Of a stretch of DNA of 64,000 bases, positions 46,734-55,727 are shown piece by piece. The stretch comes from Lysinibacillus sp. FSL K6-0232 (GTDB lineage: Bacteria > Bacillota > Bacilli > Bacillales_A > Planococcaceae), in assembly GCF_038008325.1 (NCBI RefSeq), contig NZ_JBBOYW010000001.1, positions 3,751,501 through 3,815,500 of the forward strand. Direction: 5' to 3'. Position 1 is the stretch's first letter, and every line of letters begins with the position of its first letter. Below the pieces are notes generated by a model. That model saw only the letters and a list, made by a program, of their open reading frames with translations, searched no databases and was not told the DNA's origin. The position numbers and the translations under genes were made by a program.

Positions 46734-47897
46734 TTAAGCTAGTTGCATAGCTGGTCCGAAAAATTCATAGTGAATTTTTTCGTCCTTCACGCCAATTTCT
46801 TGTAAATTTTTAATAACAGCCTCCATAAAGCCTACAGGACCGCATACATAAACATCAGCATTATCAGCGATTTTTTCTGCTAATAATTCTTTTGTAATAA
46901 GCTCGTCCTTATCAGAATATAACGCTGTGTACGATGCATTTGGTAATGCATTTACTTTTTCTTGAATATCATCGCTAAATGCTACTACCTTCTCATTGCG
47001 AGCACATTGGATAAAGTTAACCTCATTCATTGTATCTGTGCTTAATGATTGCAGCATGCTATTTAACGGTGTTACACCAATACCACCACTTACAAATGTA
47101 ATTGGCGCAGTTGTTTCCTCTAACACGAATAATCCTGCTGGCGCACTCACATCTACTAAATCTCCAACCTGCAAGTGATCATGAATAAAGTTTGATACTT
47201 TGCCGTTTGGTGTTTGGTCATTTTCACGTTTCACAGAAATACGATAGCCATCCTCTGCACTTGCTTGTGAAAGTGTATATTGACGATTCATTAAATATTC
47301 TTCACCCGGTATTGTCAAACGAACACTAATATATTGACCAGGCTCGTACGTTGGCAGTGGTGAACCATCTTCATTAACAAAGTAAACAGATGTTACTAAA
47401 TCACTTTCCACTACTTTCTTCGCTACTTTCAATGGTTTAAATAAACGCCATCCACCATTGCTTTCAGCCTTTTGATATAAATCCTCTTCTACTTGAATGA
47501 AAACATCTGCGATTACGCCATATGCCTCAGCCCACGCATTAATAATCTCATCTGTTGCCGCGTCACCTAGCACTTCTTTAATTGCTTTTAATAAGTTTTC
47601 TCCAACGATTGGGTAGTGCTCTGGTAAAATACCTAAGCTACGATGTTTATGTGCAATAAGCATGACTGCTGGCAAAATTGCTCCTAAATTTTCAATATGA
47701 ACTGCAGCAGCATAAACTGTATTTGCTAATGCTGTTTGTTGACGACCTTTTTCTTGATTCGCATGATTAAAAATATTTAATAATTCTGGATGAGCTTGAA
47801 ACATATTTTTGTAAAACGTCTTTGTAATTTCTACACCATGAACCTCTAACACAGGAACTGTTGATTTAATAATTTGTACTGTTTCTTGTTTTAACAT
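46734..47897 (-). CDS. hmp: Flavohaemoglobin (nitric oxide dioxygenase)
   Basis: A 387-residue Hmp. The globin domain (about 1-140) has the proximal-His region [16 protein letters not shown] near 80, followed by an FAD domain with RQYTLS near 192 and an NAD-binding domain with [11 protein letters not shown] near 262. It turns NO and O2 into nitrate using NADH. ATG 47897 (MLKQETVQ) follows AAGGATGG and fits the family N-terminus. ORF starts upstream of it lack a site. It is divergent from nsrR, with a shared regulatory gap. Confidence 0.93.
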   Translation of the reverse strand: MLKQETVQIIKSTVPVLEVHGVEITKTFYKNMFQAHPELLNIFNHANQEKGRQQTALANTVYAAAVHIENLGAILPAVMLIAHKHRSLGILPEHYPIVGENLLKAIKEVLGDAATDEIINAWAEAYGVIADVFIQVEEDLYQKAESNGGWRLFKPLKVAKKVVESDLVTSVYFVNEDGSPLPTYEPGQYISVRLTIPGEEYLMNRQYTLSQASAEDGYRISVKRENDQTPNGKVSNFIHDHLQVGDLVDVSAPAGLFVLEETTAPITFVSGGIGVTPLNSMLQSLSTDTMNEVNFIQCARNEKVVAFSDDIQEKVNALPNASYTALYSDKDELITKELLAEKIADNADVYVCGPVGFMEAVIKNLQEIGVKDEKIHYEFFGPAMQLA

Positions 47898-47989
47898 ATC
47901 GCTTACCATCCTTTCGTGATTACAATATAACGCTTTCATCCCTTTAAAGCAATATGTAAAATACATCTTTAACAAAATGGACATAATTA

Positions 47990-48006
47990 ATGTATTTCAA
48001 ATACAT
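47990..48006. promoter_or_regulatory. NsrR-binding palindrome between hmp and nsrR
   Basis: ATGTATTTCAAATACAT is a perfect palindrome of 8-bp arms around one base, and extends to CTT on the right. It fits the Gram-positive NsrR site (AAGATGTATTT and its complement). A second half-site AAATACATCTT is at 47959-47969, closer to hmp. Confidence 0.75.
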
Positions 48007-48041
48007 CTTTTAAAAAGGATTGAAAATATTATACTTCAAAG

Positions 48042-48087
48042 TAAAAATGCTATAATAATTTTGAATTATAGAAAGTAGGGTGTTCCT
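48042..48087 (+). promoter_or_regulatory. Promoter of nsrR
   Basis: An extended -10, TGCTATAAT, lies about 35 bp before the nsrR start. No clear -35 is seen at normal spacing, consistent with an extended -10 promoter. Confidence 0.5.
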
Positions 48088-48528
48088 ATGCGCTTAACTT
48101 TATACACTGACTATTCTCTTCGAACACTTATCTATTTAGGTGCCAAGGAAGATGGTCAATTATCAACGATTCAAGAGATTTCAGATGCTTATAATATATC
48201 GAAAAACCATTTAATGAAGGTGACACATCAGCTTGGATTGTTAGGCTATATCGAAACAATCCGAGGACGTGGCGGTGGTATTCGTCTAGCCATTGATCCA
48301 AAAACCTTAACAATTGGTGAAATCGTTCGACATACAGAGGAAGATTTTCATCTTGTAGAATGTTTTGATAAGGAAAATAATTTATGTAAAATAGCGCCAG
48401 AATGTCAGCTTAAAGGCGTGCTATATGAAGCTTTACAAGCCTATTTAAGCGTGCTAGACCGCTATACATTAGATGATTTTCTACATTCCAAGGAAAAGCT
48501 AATGGCTCTTCTGCTTGGTAAGAAATGA
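48088..48528 (+). CDS. nsrR: Nitric-oxide-sensing Rrf2-type repressor NsrR
   Basis: A 146-residue Rrf2-family regulator with an N-terminal winged helix (recognition region NISKNHLMKVTHQL) and a C-terminal Cys cluster in VECFDKENNLCKIAPECQL, which would bind a 4Fe-4S cluster. NO destroys the cluster and relieves repression. The divergent hmp gene and the palindrome between them support this assignment. Confidence 0.9.
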   Translation: MRLTLYTDYSLRTLIYLGAKEDGQLSTIQEISDAYNISKNHLMKVTHQLGLLGYIETIRGRGGGIRLAIDPKTLTIGEIVRHTEEDFHLVECFDKENNLCKIAPECQLKGVLYEALQAYLSVLDRYTLDDFLHSKEKLMALLLGKK

Positions 48529-48678
48529 GGCTGGGACAAAAGAAAAAATGTTAGACCATTTACAAGTTTGGTCTAACATTTTTTTGCGTTATTAGAACAC
48601 ATATACTTTAATAAATCACAAAAATAACATTCATTTTTTGATTTTTCTCAATAAAATGAGCTATGTCCCAGCCTCATT
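48524..48678. repeat. 155-bp element with 15-bp terminal inverted repeats (MITE-like)
   Basis: AATGAGGCTGGGACA (48524-48538) and its exact complement TGTCCCAGCCTCATT (48664-48678) flank the gap. The left end supplies the nsrR stop codon. The inside holds a terminator hairpin and AT-rich sequence. Similar GAGGCTGGGACA-ended elements occur in other Firmicutes. No transposase is present. Confidence 0.65.
48541..48588 (+). terminator. Terminator of nsrR (inside the repeat element)
   Basis: AAAAAATGTTAGACCA pairs with TGGTCTAACATTTTTT over 16 bp around a 10-base loop, followed by a T-run. Confidence 0.85.
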
Positions 48679-48680
48679 CT

Positions 48681-49661
48681 TTATAGTAGCTTTGAAAAGA
48701 AAATCATATCTAATGCACGAATGCCATTTTCATAAATTGGCTTGGGATAATTGCTGAAGAAGTCCTTTTCGATACTCTCCATGCGAAAGCCAGCTTTTTG
48801 ATAAAAGGCTATATTATCAATACTTGAATTCGCCGTTCCAACCAGCACCATTTGATAGCCTTGCTGCTGACAAATATCTGTGAGTTGTCGTAATACCTCT
48901 TTCCCTATCCCCTTCCCTTGATACTGCGGAACAATGGCAATATTTTTTAACTCGATAGTTGTTTTAGATTTGGGCATCACTAACGCCACGCCTACTAAAT
49001 GCTCTCCGCATTGAATTTCGTATAAAATACCTTGATATAAATAGCTCTGAACTGCCTCCTCGCTTTCATCCGCCAATAAAAGCTGTGGTAAAAAGGCTTC
49101 TCTTGCCCCTTCTACTTTTTTAAGAGATATACGATAGCGCACAAAATCCTCTCGTTCAAAAACATTTAACACACATGGTTGTTTTTCCTTGACCTCTAAC
49201 CATGCATGCTCCTCCGGATACTCCTTTTCCACCCCTAATCGAATAAAAGGTAGCTTTTCCTGTGCTTTTTGCGAACGAATATTGACCTTTCTAGCTCCTG
49301 CAAATACATGTAGCAAGCCAAGCTCAAAAAACGCAATATCTAAAATAGCCTCTTTTGCCTCAAAATTATAGCCCTTTCCCCAAAACTCATAGCCTAGCCA
49401 AGACCCAATATGGCAGCTCATCTTATGACGATCAATAAACATTAGTGATGTCACACCAATTACTTGCCCCTCCTCATCTAAAATCACGCGAGGAACTGTT
49501 TTTCCTTCTTCTTCATCTATACGTTCACGCTTAATAAAATTAATAGTGTCTTCTACCTTGCCAGCAGGTAAACCAAGAGCATCCCGAACCTGTGGCATAG
49601 AAGACAACGCATGGATAGCTTCAGCATACTTTAAATCATGCTTTACTAAAGTTACCGCCAT
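48681..49661 (-). CDS. Tandem GNAT acetyltransferase fusion
   Basis: A 326-residue protein with two GNAT domains. The first (about 1-165) resembles RimJ/RimL enzymes with WGKGYNFEA as the acyl-CoA loop. The second (about 190-320) has IVPQYQGKGIGKEVL and ends FYQKAGF. Such fusions can acetylate two substrates or retain one inactive domain. Here the first loop is GKGYN rather than GxGxG/A, so it may be weaker. It is a single gene, start MAVTLVKHDL. Confidence 0.75.
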   Translation of the reverse strand: MAVTLVKHDLKYAEAIHALSSMPQVRDALGLPAGKVEDTINFIKRERIDEEEGKTVPRVILDEEGQVIGVTSLMFIDRHKMSCHIGSWLGYEFWGKGYNFEAKEAILDIAFFELGLLHVFAGARKVNIRSQKAQEKLPFIRLGVEKEYPEEHAWLEVKEKQPCVLNVFEREDFVRYRISLKKVEGAREAFLPQLLLADESEEAVQSYLYQGILYEIQCGEHLVGVALVMPKSKTTIELKNIAIVPQYQGKGIGKEVLRQLTDICQQQGYQMVLVGTANSSIDNIAFYQKAGFRMESIEKDFFSNYPKPIYENGIRALDMIFFSKLL

Positions 49662-49717
49662 CTTCTATTCCCCTTTATTTGTCGTTACTTTCCATTCGAT
49701 ATTACTCCCCAACCTTA

Positions 49718-50095
49718 TCAATTATACGTTAATTTCCAGGAAACACCAAATCGATCTTGAATCCATGCAAATCGCTCAGAAAAGCCATGATTATCAAGCG
49801 GCATTAATGCCTTGCCTCCCTTTAGCATATGTGCAACTAAATGATTAATTTCATTTAACGATTCACATTCTACAAAAATAGAGATTGATGGTGTAAATGT
49901 GAAGTGATGTTGTATATTACTATCATTCACCATTATCTTTAAACCCATTAAATTCAAAACAGCCATCGCTACTTGCTGTGAATTATCCATATACATTAAG
50001 CTTTCGACTGTTAAATCCGGGAACCACTGTTGATATTGCTGGATTGCCTCATTAGCCTGTCCTTGAAACATTAAAAATATCGTTGCATTCTTCAT
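49718..50095 (-). CDS. VOC-superfamily (PhnB/glyoxalase-like) protein
   Basis: A 125-residue one-domain VOC protein with the PhnB-type start FLMFQGQANEAIQQYQQWFP and end RFGVSWKL. Substrates are diverse and cannot be deduced. It is a small monocistronic gene with no linked pathway. Confidence 0.75.
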   Translation of the reverse strand: MKNATIFLMFQGQANEAIQQYQQWFPDLTVESLMYMDNSQQVAMAVLNLMGLKIMVNDSNIQHHFTFTPSISIFVECESLNEINHLVAHMLKGGKALMPLDNHGFSERFAWIQDRFGVSWKLTYN

Positions 50096-50217
50096 TTATT
50101 TTTCGCTCCTTTATATCATAACTTAAAGTAAAATATATAGGATACTATTTTACAAAGTTTTCATATATGTTTATCAGTATAGCCGAATATAGAAAAGCCT
50201 TATAACAATAAAATAAT

Positions 50218-50262
50218 AAAAATCCACTTCATCTTCTCGTTTGAAGTTAAGTGAATTTTTAT
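50218..50262 (-). terminator. Terminator of the DUF1648 gene
   Basis: AAAAATTCACTTAACTTC pairs with GAAGATGAAGTGGATTTTT on the minus strand, with T-rich tail, just after the stop. Confidence 0.75.
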
Positions 50263-50273
50263 CTACATACTTA

Positions 50274-50768
50274 TTATTTTATTTTAGAGCTTATTATCAG
50301 CCCTTTAATAATCGGAATAAATACTCCTAGCAATACTACTGGCAGGAACCACCAGCCTAGTGATGTTGCCTCACCAAGTCCGATTTGTACCATTTGAAAG
50401 GAGATAAATGCAAATAAAATAAGACAAAGATTTTTCACCTCATTTAGTATTTTTCTGCTATTTATATAAAATGCTTTTACATTCTTTTCATTTAAGCGTG
50501 CTGGATAATTATGCATATGTGGCACTTTTTCTAATAATGTCATAAACAACCATAAAGCTCCACCAATACATGGAAGAATCAATAGCTCCAGCTTTGAGCC
50601 CCAGCGATCAACCTCACCTAGCCCATTAAAGTGACCAGGAATTTTATCGGGTAATTTAGTCCATACAACCATAATATAAAAGATCGATAAAATAAAGAAA
50701 ACTCCGCCAATATAGTCCCATACCTTTTCAGATTTGGTTTTCGGTATTTTTACAATTGGTCTATACAT
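50274..50768 (-). CDS. DUF1648 membrane protein
   Basis: A 164-residue membrane protein with four helices. The first pair carries the DUF1648 pattern LPDKIPGHFNGLGEVDRWGSK near 55. DUF1648 proteins are of unknown role, some being linked to SdpI-type immunity. There is no toxin gene nearby to support immunity here. Confidence 0.72.
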   Translation of the reverse strand: MYRPIVKIPKTKSEKVWDYIGGVFFILSIFYIMVVWTKLPDKIPGHFNGLGEVDRWGSKLELLILPCIGGALWLFMTLLEKVPHMHNYPARLNEKNVKAFYINSRKILNEVKNLCLILFAFISFQMVQIGLGEATSLGWWFLPVVLLGVFIPIIKGLIISSKIK

Positions 50769-50869
50769 ATCGCCCCACCCTTCTGCTTTTCTTCTAACTA
50801 TATGTACGTTAAGACTACTATTTAAGTTCCAAAATTCATGATAATAGGCTTATTTCACCTCCTATCAAT

Positions 50870-50900
50870 TATCAGTATTAAAAATGTATTTTTACTGATA
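50870..50900. other. Hairpin in the gap between DUF1648 and chemoreceptor genes
   Basis: TATCAGTA and TACTGATA form an inverted repeat with a partly complementary centre. It lies between two divergent genes in a 307-bp AT-rich gap. Its role is not clear. Confidence 0.4.
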
Positions 50901-50980
50901 AATATAGTTTTTTTATTATGCTAGTTCTAACTTATTTTACTTTTAAAACTATTACAGAAAGTAAAAATACTCATAATACT

Positions 50981-51008
50981 TTGTAAAACGTTGATAATCT
51001 GATATAAA
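50981..51008 (+). promoter_or_regulatory. Possible promoter of the third chemoreceptor gene
   Basis: TTGTAA (50981-50986) and TATAAA (51003-51008) with 16 bp between them, 67 bp before the start codon. Confidence 0.4.
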
Positions 51009-51075
51009 TGTTATAGATACATATTTCATGGTTTTGTAACATTTATACTAACTACTGAGAAAGGATATTGCATCT

Positions 51076-52770
51076 ATGCGTTTTACTATCTACAAGAAAT
51101 TACTGCTCGGTTTTTTGATAGTCATTTTAGTTCTCGTTACAACAATTGGTTTAAATATTCAACAGCTTGACTCTGTAAACAAAACATATCGTACATTACT
51201 GGAGGAACAAATCACCACATCTAATAGTATTCAGGAGCTACATGTGCTAGCAAAACAAGAAATTGTTAGTATGAGGGGTTACCTACTGCTTGGCGATAAG
51301 CAAAACCTGCAAAGTAGTGAGGAAGCACGTAAACAATTCAAGCTTAAATCTGAGGAATTAATGGCAACCTTTAATTCTAAAAAATCCATTGAATTACTAG
51401 AAGCTATTATTAAAAGTGAGCAAAGCGTTCAACAGTTTGCAGATCGTATGTTTACACTAAAGGCTGAAGGCGAAACAGAAAAATATGAAAAGCTTGATAG
51501 CACGCAAGGACGCTTAATTATAAAGCAATTTGATGAACGTGTTGAAAATTTATCTGCTTATCAAAAGGAAGTTATAGATCATAAAATTGCCGCCACATCA
51601 AAGGAAATTCAACATATTAAACTGCAAATGATTTTTCTAGGGGGATTTGCTGTTGTCATTAGTCTGATAATTGCCATTGTAGTTGGTAATCTTATGTCCC
51701 GCCCTATCAATGGCATGGCAAAGGCTGCTCAAAAAATAGCAGCTGGCGACTTAACATCTGAGCAAATTCGTGTTAAAAATCGTGATGAAGTTGGTGATTT
51801 AGCACTAGCATTTAATCAAATGGCTGTTAATCTAAAAGACTTAATTACAAATGTCCGTCATAACACTACACAAGTTAGTAGCTCGGCTGCCGAATTAACA
51901 GCAAGTGCAGATCAAACAATCCAGGCTACTGAGCATACTACTTCCTCCATTCAAGAGGTCGCAAGTGGCTCTGAAACACAGGGGAAAAATGCTACAGAAA
52001 GCTCGGAAGCTATGAAAAATATGACAAAAGGTATACAACAGCTAGCCTCTACTACAGCAGCGGTTTCAGAGCTAGCAATGGAAACAAATTCGGAAGCTAA
52101 ACATGGCAATGAATCATTACAGCGCGTGATTACACAAATGCAGACGATTAATACCGCTGTAGCAGAATCTGCTAGTGTTGTGAAAAATTTAGATAAACAT
52201 TCCATTGAAATCGGAAATATTATTAGTATTATTACAGAAATTGCCGAACAGACAAATTTATTAGCACTTAATGCTGCAATCGAGGCAGCTCGTGCGGGCG
52301 ACCATGGACGTGGCTTTGCTGTAGTGGCAGACGAAGTAAAAAAATTAGCCGAGCAATCCAAGCAGTCTGCTGAGCAAATTGCAACCTTGATTTCCGAAAT
52401 TCAGCAAAATACAAATCATGCTGTCACAGCAATGAATGCAGGTACACAAGAAGTACAAACAGGTATGCAAGTTGTGAAAGTTGCTGAAGAAGGCTTTGCT
52501 AAAATTGTAAAACTTATTGAGCAAGTATCCATGCAAATCCAAGAAGCAACAACAGTTTCAGAGGAGATGTCATCGAGTGCAGAGCAAATTTATGCAGCCT
52601 TTGATGAAATAGCAACTATCGCTCAAATGTCTTCTAATAATTTGCAAAATGTAGCCTCTGCATCAGAGGAGCAGCTAGCAACAATTGAAGAAGTAGCAGC
52701 CTCAGCAGCAACACTCTCCACTATGGCTGAGGAACTACAAACACAAGTATCTCGCTTTAAATTAGAATAA
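51076..52770 (+). CDS. Methyl-accepting chemotaxis protein with 4HB sensor
   Basis: A 564-residue receptor. Helix one (about 8-30) and a four-helix-bundle 4HB_MCP-like sensor to about residue 185 precede the second helix, then HAMP ([19 protein letters not shown]) and a full signalling domain with [19 protein letters not shown] near 390. The 4HB sensor differs from the Cache sensors of the other two receptors here, so they probably respond to different ligands. Confidence 0.87.
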   Translation: MRFTIYKKLLLGFLIVILVLVTTIGLNIQQLDSVNKTYRTLLEEQITTSNSIQELHVLAKQEIVSMRGYLLLGDKQNLQSSEEARKQFKLKSEELMATFNSKKSIELLEAIIKSEQSVQQFADRMFTLKAEGETEKYEKLDSTQGRLIIKQFDERVENLSAYQKEVIDHKIAATSKEIQHIKLQMIFLGGFAVVISLIIAIVVGNLMSRPINGMAKAAQKIAAGDLTSEQIRVKNRDEVGDLALAFNQMAVNLKDLITNVRHNTTQVSSSAAELTASADQTIQATEHTTSSIQEVASGSETQGKNATESSEAMKNMTKGIQQLASTTAAVSELAMETNSEAKHGNESLQRVITQMQTINTAVAESASVVKNLDKHSIEIGNIISIITEIAEQTNLLALNAAIEAARAGDHGRGFAVVADEVKKLAEQSKQSAEQIATLISEIQQNTNHAVTAMNAGTQEVQTGMQVVKVAEEGFAKIVKLIEQVSMQIQEATTVSEEMSSSAEQIYAAFDEIATIAQMSSNNLQNVASASEEQLATIEEVAASAATLSTMAEELQTQVSRFKLE

Positions 52771-52809
52771 ACATAAAAAATATTACCTTTGCAAGTACAG
52801 AATAAAAAT

Positions 52810-52824
52810 AATTTTTAGAAAATT
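52810..52824 (+). promoter_or_regulatory. CodY box before leuA
   Basis: AATTTTTAGAAAATT matches the CodY consensus AATTTTCNGAAAATT at all but one defined base. It ends 2 bp before the -35 of the leuA promoter, a place where bound CodY would block transcription. Confidence 0.75.
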
Positions 52825-52825
52825 G

Positions 52826-52855
52826 TTGACAGAACACTAATATCCAATGTATTAT
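52826..52855 (+). promoter_or_regulatory. SigA promoter of leuA
   Basis: TTGACA (52826-52831) and TATTAT (52850-52855) are 18 bp apart, just downstream of the CodY box and upstream of the T-box leader. Confidence 0.8.
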
Positions 52856-52867
52856 TGCTTTCAACAA

Positions 52868-53137
52868 CACATTACAGGCCAAGATTGGAAATAGTAAAAG
52901 TGATTGTGTACTTATAGAGAGCCGGTGGTTGGTGTAAATCGGTAGACACACATTTTGAACTCGTCCATGAGCTACTCCCTGAACCTCAATTAGTAAGGGA
53001 TGTCGGTTTCCTCCGTTAACAGGATAGACAGTGATGGCTGTCGATAAGAGGACTTTTTCTGCAAAGAAAGGTCAATTAGAGTGGTACCGCGAGCAAAAAC
53101 TCGTCTCTATTTTTAAAAATAGAGGCGGGTTTTTTTA
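52868..53137 (+). promoter_or_regulatory. T-box riboswitch, leucine specifier
   Basis: A complete T-box leader. AGTGA (near 52900) and the AGAGAGCCGGTGGTTGGTG distal region form stem I. The specifier codon CTC (52960-52962, after GAA) is for leucine, and the T-box core AGAGTGGTACCGCG lies at 53078-53091. It is followed by a terminator. Uncharged tRNA-Leu would stabilise the antiterminator and allow leuA to be read. Confidence 0.9.
53099..53137 (+). terminator. T-box-controlled terminator
   Basis: ACTCGTCTCTATTTTT pairs with AAAAATAGAGGCGGGT, followed by seven T. The 5' side competes with the T-box antiterminator pairing. Confidence 0.85.
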
Positions 53138-53201
53138 TGTTTATGTATGGCCTACGTGTAACTTTTTAGATACTACCAACAACAAAAGGAGTGTTTTGAT
53201 A

Positions 53202-54773
53202 ATGGGAAGAAAAATTTGGGTGTTTGATACAACTTTACGTGATGGCGAGCAAGTACCTGGTGCAAAGCTGAATTTATATGAAAAAGTAGAGATTGCACAA
53301 CAACTTAAAAAATTAGGTGTAGATATTATCGAGGCTGGTTTCCCTGCTTCATCACAAGGCGATTTTGATGCTGTGAAAGCTGTAGCCGAAAAGGTTGGTA
53401 ATACAAATGACATTATGATTACAGCATTAGCACGTGCTGTAAAAGCTGATATTGATTCTGTTTATAATGCTGTAAAATATGCTGAAAACCCTATGATTCA
53501 TATGGTACTTGGAACATCCGATATTCATGTGGAGAAAAAATTCAGCAAATCCAAGGACCAAATTTTACAAATTGGTGTAGATGCTGTGAAATATGCTAAA
53601 ACATTACTACCACAGGTACAATATTCTACAGAGGATGCATCTCGTTCGGACTTTGAATATCTTTGGAAAACGATTGAAGCTGTGATGAAGGCTGGTGCAA
53701 CGATGATTAACGTTCCTGATACAGTTGGTTTTGCAGAGCCAGAGGAATTTGGAGCAATGATCTATAAATTAAATGATCGTATGAAAAACTTAGACGATAG
53801 CGTTCTTCTTAGTGTTCACTGTCACAATGACCTTGGTATGGCAACAGCTAATACACTTGCTGCTATTAAAAATGGTGCAGATAAAGTGGAATGTACAATT
53901 AACGGTATTGGTGAACGTGCAGGAAATGCTGCATTAGAAGAAGTTGTAATGGCACTAAAAACTCGTAGCTCTGTCTACAATGCGGAAACACGTATTAATA
54001 CAAAGGAAATTATGAATACTTCTCGTCTTGTTTCTAGCTTTATGGGCTTGGATGTTCAAGTAAATAAAGCTATTACAGGGGACAATGCTTTTGCCCATTC
54101 ATCTGGTATCCATCAGGATGGCTTACTAAAATCCCGTGATGCTTATGAAATCGTGCATCCAGAAGATGTAGGTCTTGATGATATGGAGCTAGTGCTAACA
54201 GCTCGTTCTGGGCGTCATGCTGTAAAAAATGCTCTCGAAAAATTAGGCTTCACAAACCTTTCTACAGAAGAATTCGAAGGTATTTTTGATGGCTTCTTAA
54301 AGCTAGCCGATGCGAAGAAGGAAGTATACGATCACGACCTATATGTTATTGTTGAAAGCTATTATGAAAAGCATGACGCTAATAATAAAAATGCTACACA
54401 TTATAGTGATCAATTCTTTGATTTCGATGACCTACAAGTCGTCAGCAATGCAAGCTTCCCTTCTGCAAGTGTAAAAATTCGTAAGGGTGGCGAAACATTT
54501 AAAGCAAGTGCTGTAGGCTCAGGTCCAATTGATGCCCTATATTCAGCAATTGCAGAAATTACAAATATTGATGTTAAACTAGTTGAATATAATATTAATA
54601 GTGTGTCACGTGGCAAGGAAGCGCTTGGTAAAGTAAAAATTACCATTGAGCATGAGGGCGAGAAATATATCGCAAAAGCAGCCGATACAGATATTCTAAA
54701 AGCAAGTGCTCTAGCTTACATTAATGCTATCAACAGTGTAATTGTCGCAAAACTAGCACCTGTTATGAATTAA
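53202..54773 (+). CDS. leuA: 2-isopropylmalate synthase
   Basis: A 523-residue LeuA, the first committed enzyme of leucine synthesis (acetyl-CoA plus 2-oxoisovalerate). The TIM-barrel motif TTLRDGEQ is near residue 10, the metal-binding HXH in SVHCHNDLG near 204, and the substrate loop [13 protein letters not shown] near 237, followed by the C-terminal leucine-sensing domain. The ATG at 53202 follows AAAGGAGTG. The longer frame from 53031 lies inside the T-box and is not the start. It is encoded alone; no other leu or ilv gene is here. Confidence 0.93.
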   Translation: MGRKIWVFDTTLRDGEQVPGAKLNLYEKVEIAQQLKKLGVDIIEAGFPASSQGDFDAVKAVAEKVGNTNDIMITALARAVKADIDSVYNAVKYAENPMIHMVLGTSDIHVEKKFSKSKDQILQIGVDAVKYAKTLLPQVQYSTEDASRSDFEYLWKTIEAVMKAGATMINVPDTVGFAEPEEFGAMIYKLNDRMKNLDDSVLLSVHCHNDLGMATANTLAAIKNGADKVECTINGIGERAGNAALEEVVMALKTRSSVYNAETRINTKEIMNTSRLVSSFMGLDVQVNKAITGDNAFAHSSGIHQDGLLKSRDAYEIVHPEDVGLDDMELVLTARSGRHAVKNALEKLGFTNLSTEEFEGIFDGFLKLADAKKEVYDHDLYVIVESYYEKHDANNKNATHYSDQFFDFDDLQVVSNASFPSASVKIRKGGETFKASAVGSGPIDALYSAIAEITNIDVKLVEYNINSVSRGKEALGKVKITIEHEGEKYIAKAADTDILKASALAYINAINSVIVAKLAPVMN

Positions 54774-54778
54774 ATAAA

Positions 54779-54819
54779 GTAAAGCAGTATGGATATGTAT
54801 GTGCCATACTGCTTTTTTA
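54779..54819 (+). terminator. Terminator of leuA
   Basis: AAGCAGTATGG and CCATACTGCTT pair over 11 bp around an 11-base loop and are followed by a T-run. Confidence 0.85.
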
Positions 54820-54877
54820 ATATTGGACATTAAGTTTATTTATTTTGTCAATAAAGCTGAAAAATTGGGCGATAAAT

Positions 54878-55549
54878 CTAAATTTTTGGGCGATAGACCT
54901 TTTCATCTAGCTGTATCTTTAATAATTCTGTTAAATCACCGATTACAATATCGGCCTTTTCCAGCTCTTTATCTTGTGCAAAGTCAAAGCGAACGCCTAT
55001 AGAAAGGAATTGATTGTCGCGTGCGGCTTGAATATCTGAGGCACGATCCCCTACTACTGCCCCATACTGTATGTCATTTTCTTCAATCACTCGTTTAACC
55101 AAGTCTGATTTATGGCCGCTCGCAATAGATTGAATACTATATACTCCCTTAATAAAACGCTCTAGCTCATAGGTTTCCACAATAGCTTGTAAATATTCAA
55201 CCTGTCCATTGCTCGCTATGTATAAAGGATAGTCTTGTGCCAATGCTGCAAGAGTTTGCTCAGCGCATGGATACAATGCACCATTATGATTACGGATTTG
55301 CTCAATCAACTTTGTATGAAATAACCCGTTGCTTTTCTCACGTATGTCTAATGAATGCATCGGACATAATGTTTCCCAAACAACTGGCAATGGAACACCC
55401 ATAATTTCTCGATATTGTTCAATTGGTGTAGCTCCCTGCCATAAACCTTTCGCACGTAATACATCGAATGTAGCAGCAAGGGCTGGCTCTAAAATAAGAT
55501 TTGTTTGAAATAACGTGCCATCCATATCAAAGATAAAAGCTTTCTTCAT
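54878..55549 (-). CDS. HAD-family phosphatase
   Basis: A 223-residue HAD hydrolase of the phosphoglycolate-phosphatase type. Motif I FDMDGTLFQTN is at residues 7-17, motif II IASNGQ near 112, the Lys of motif III near 147, and GDRASDIQAA near 165. The helical cap between motifs I and II suggests a small phosphoester substrate. The stop overlaps a pair of TTGGGCGATA direct repeats. Confidence 0.8.
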   Translation of the reverse strand: MKKAFIFDMDGTLFQTNLILEPALAATFDVLRAKGLWQGATPIEQYREIMGVPLPVVWETLCPMHSLDIREKSNGLFHTKLIEQIRNHNGALYPCAEQTLAALAQDYPLYIASNGQVEYLQAIVETYELERFIKGVYSIQSIASGHKSDLVKRVIEENDIQYGAVVGDRASDIQAARDNQFLSIGVRFDFAQDKELEKADIVIGDLTELLKIQLDEKVYRPKI

Positions 55550-55664
55550 CGATTCACTCCTTAATGACCCACAGTCTATTGACCTTCAAATAGGCTATGT
55601 AATTTCCCTTTCTACTTCTATTTATGTTTATAGCTAAATTTTCAAAATTTGTCAATCACAATAA

Positions 55665-55695
55665 GCATGTATCTCCTTCCTTAGCGCATAGAATA
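55665..55695 (+). promoter_or_regulatory. Possible sporulation-type promoter of bpsA
   Basis: GCATGT (55665-55670) and CATAGAATA (55687-55695) are 16 bp apart. They resemble sigma-E/G/K-type elements (CATA then TA) rather than SigA. Low certainty. Confidence 0.3.
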
Positions 55696-55727
55696 AGCAA
55701 GACCATTAATTGCGAGGAGATGTTGAA

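Noticed and set aside
47925-47945. Catabolite-repression (cre)-like sequence in the hmp promoter
   Set aside because: It resembles the consensus with one key base missing and lies in AT-rich promoter sequence. NO control already explains the gene.
53031-53201. Extension of leuA upstream to 53031
   Set aside because: These codons lie inside the T-box and its terminator. The ATG at 53202 has the ribosome-binding site and fits the known LeuA N-terminus.
54863-54898. Two TTGGGCGATA repeats at the end of the HAD gene
   Set aside because: One copy lies within the gene's last codons and they have no symmetry or known role. Probably chance.
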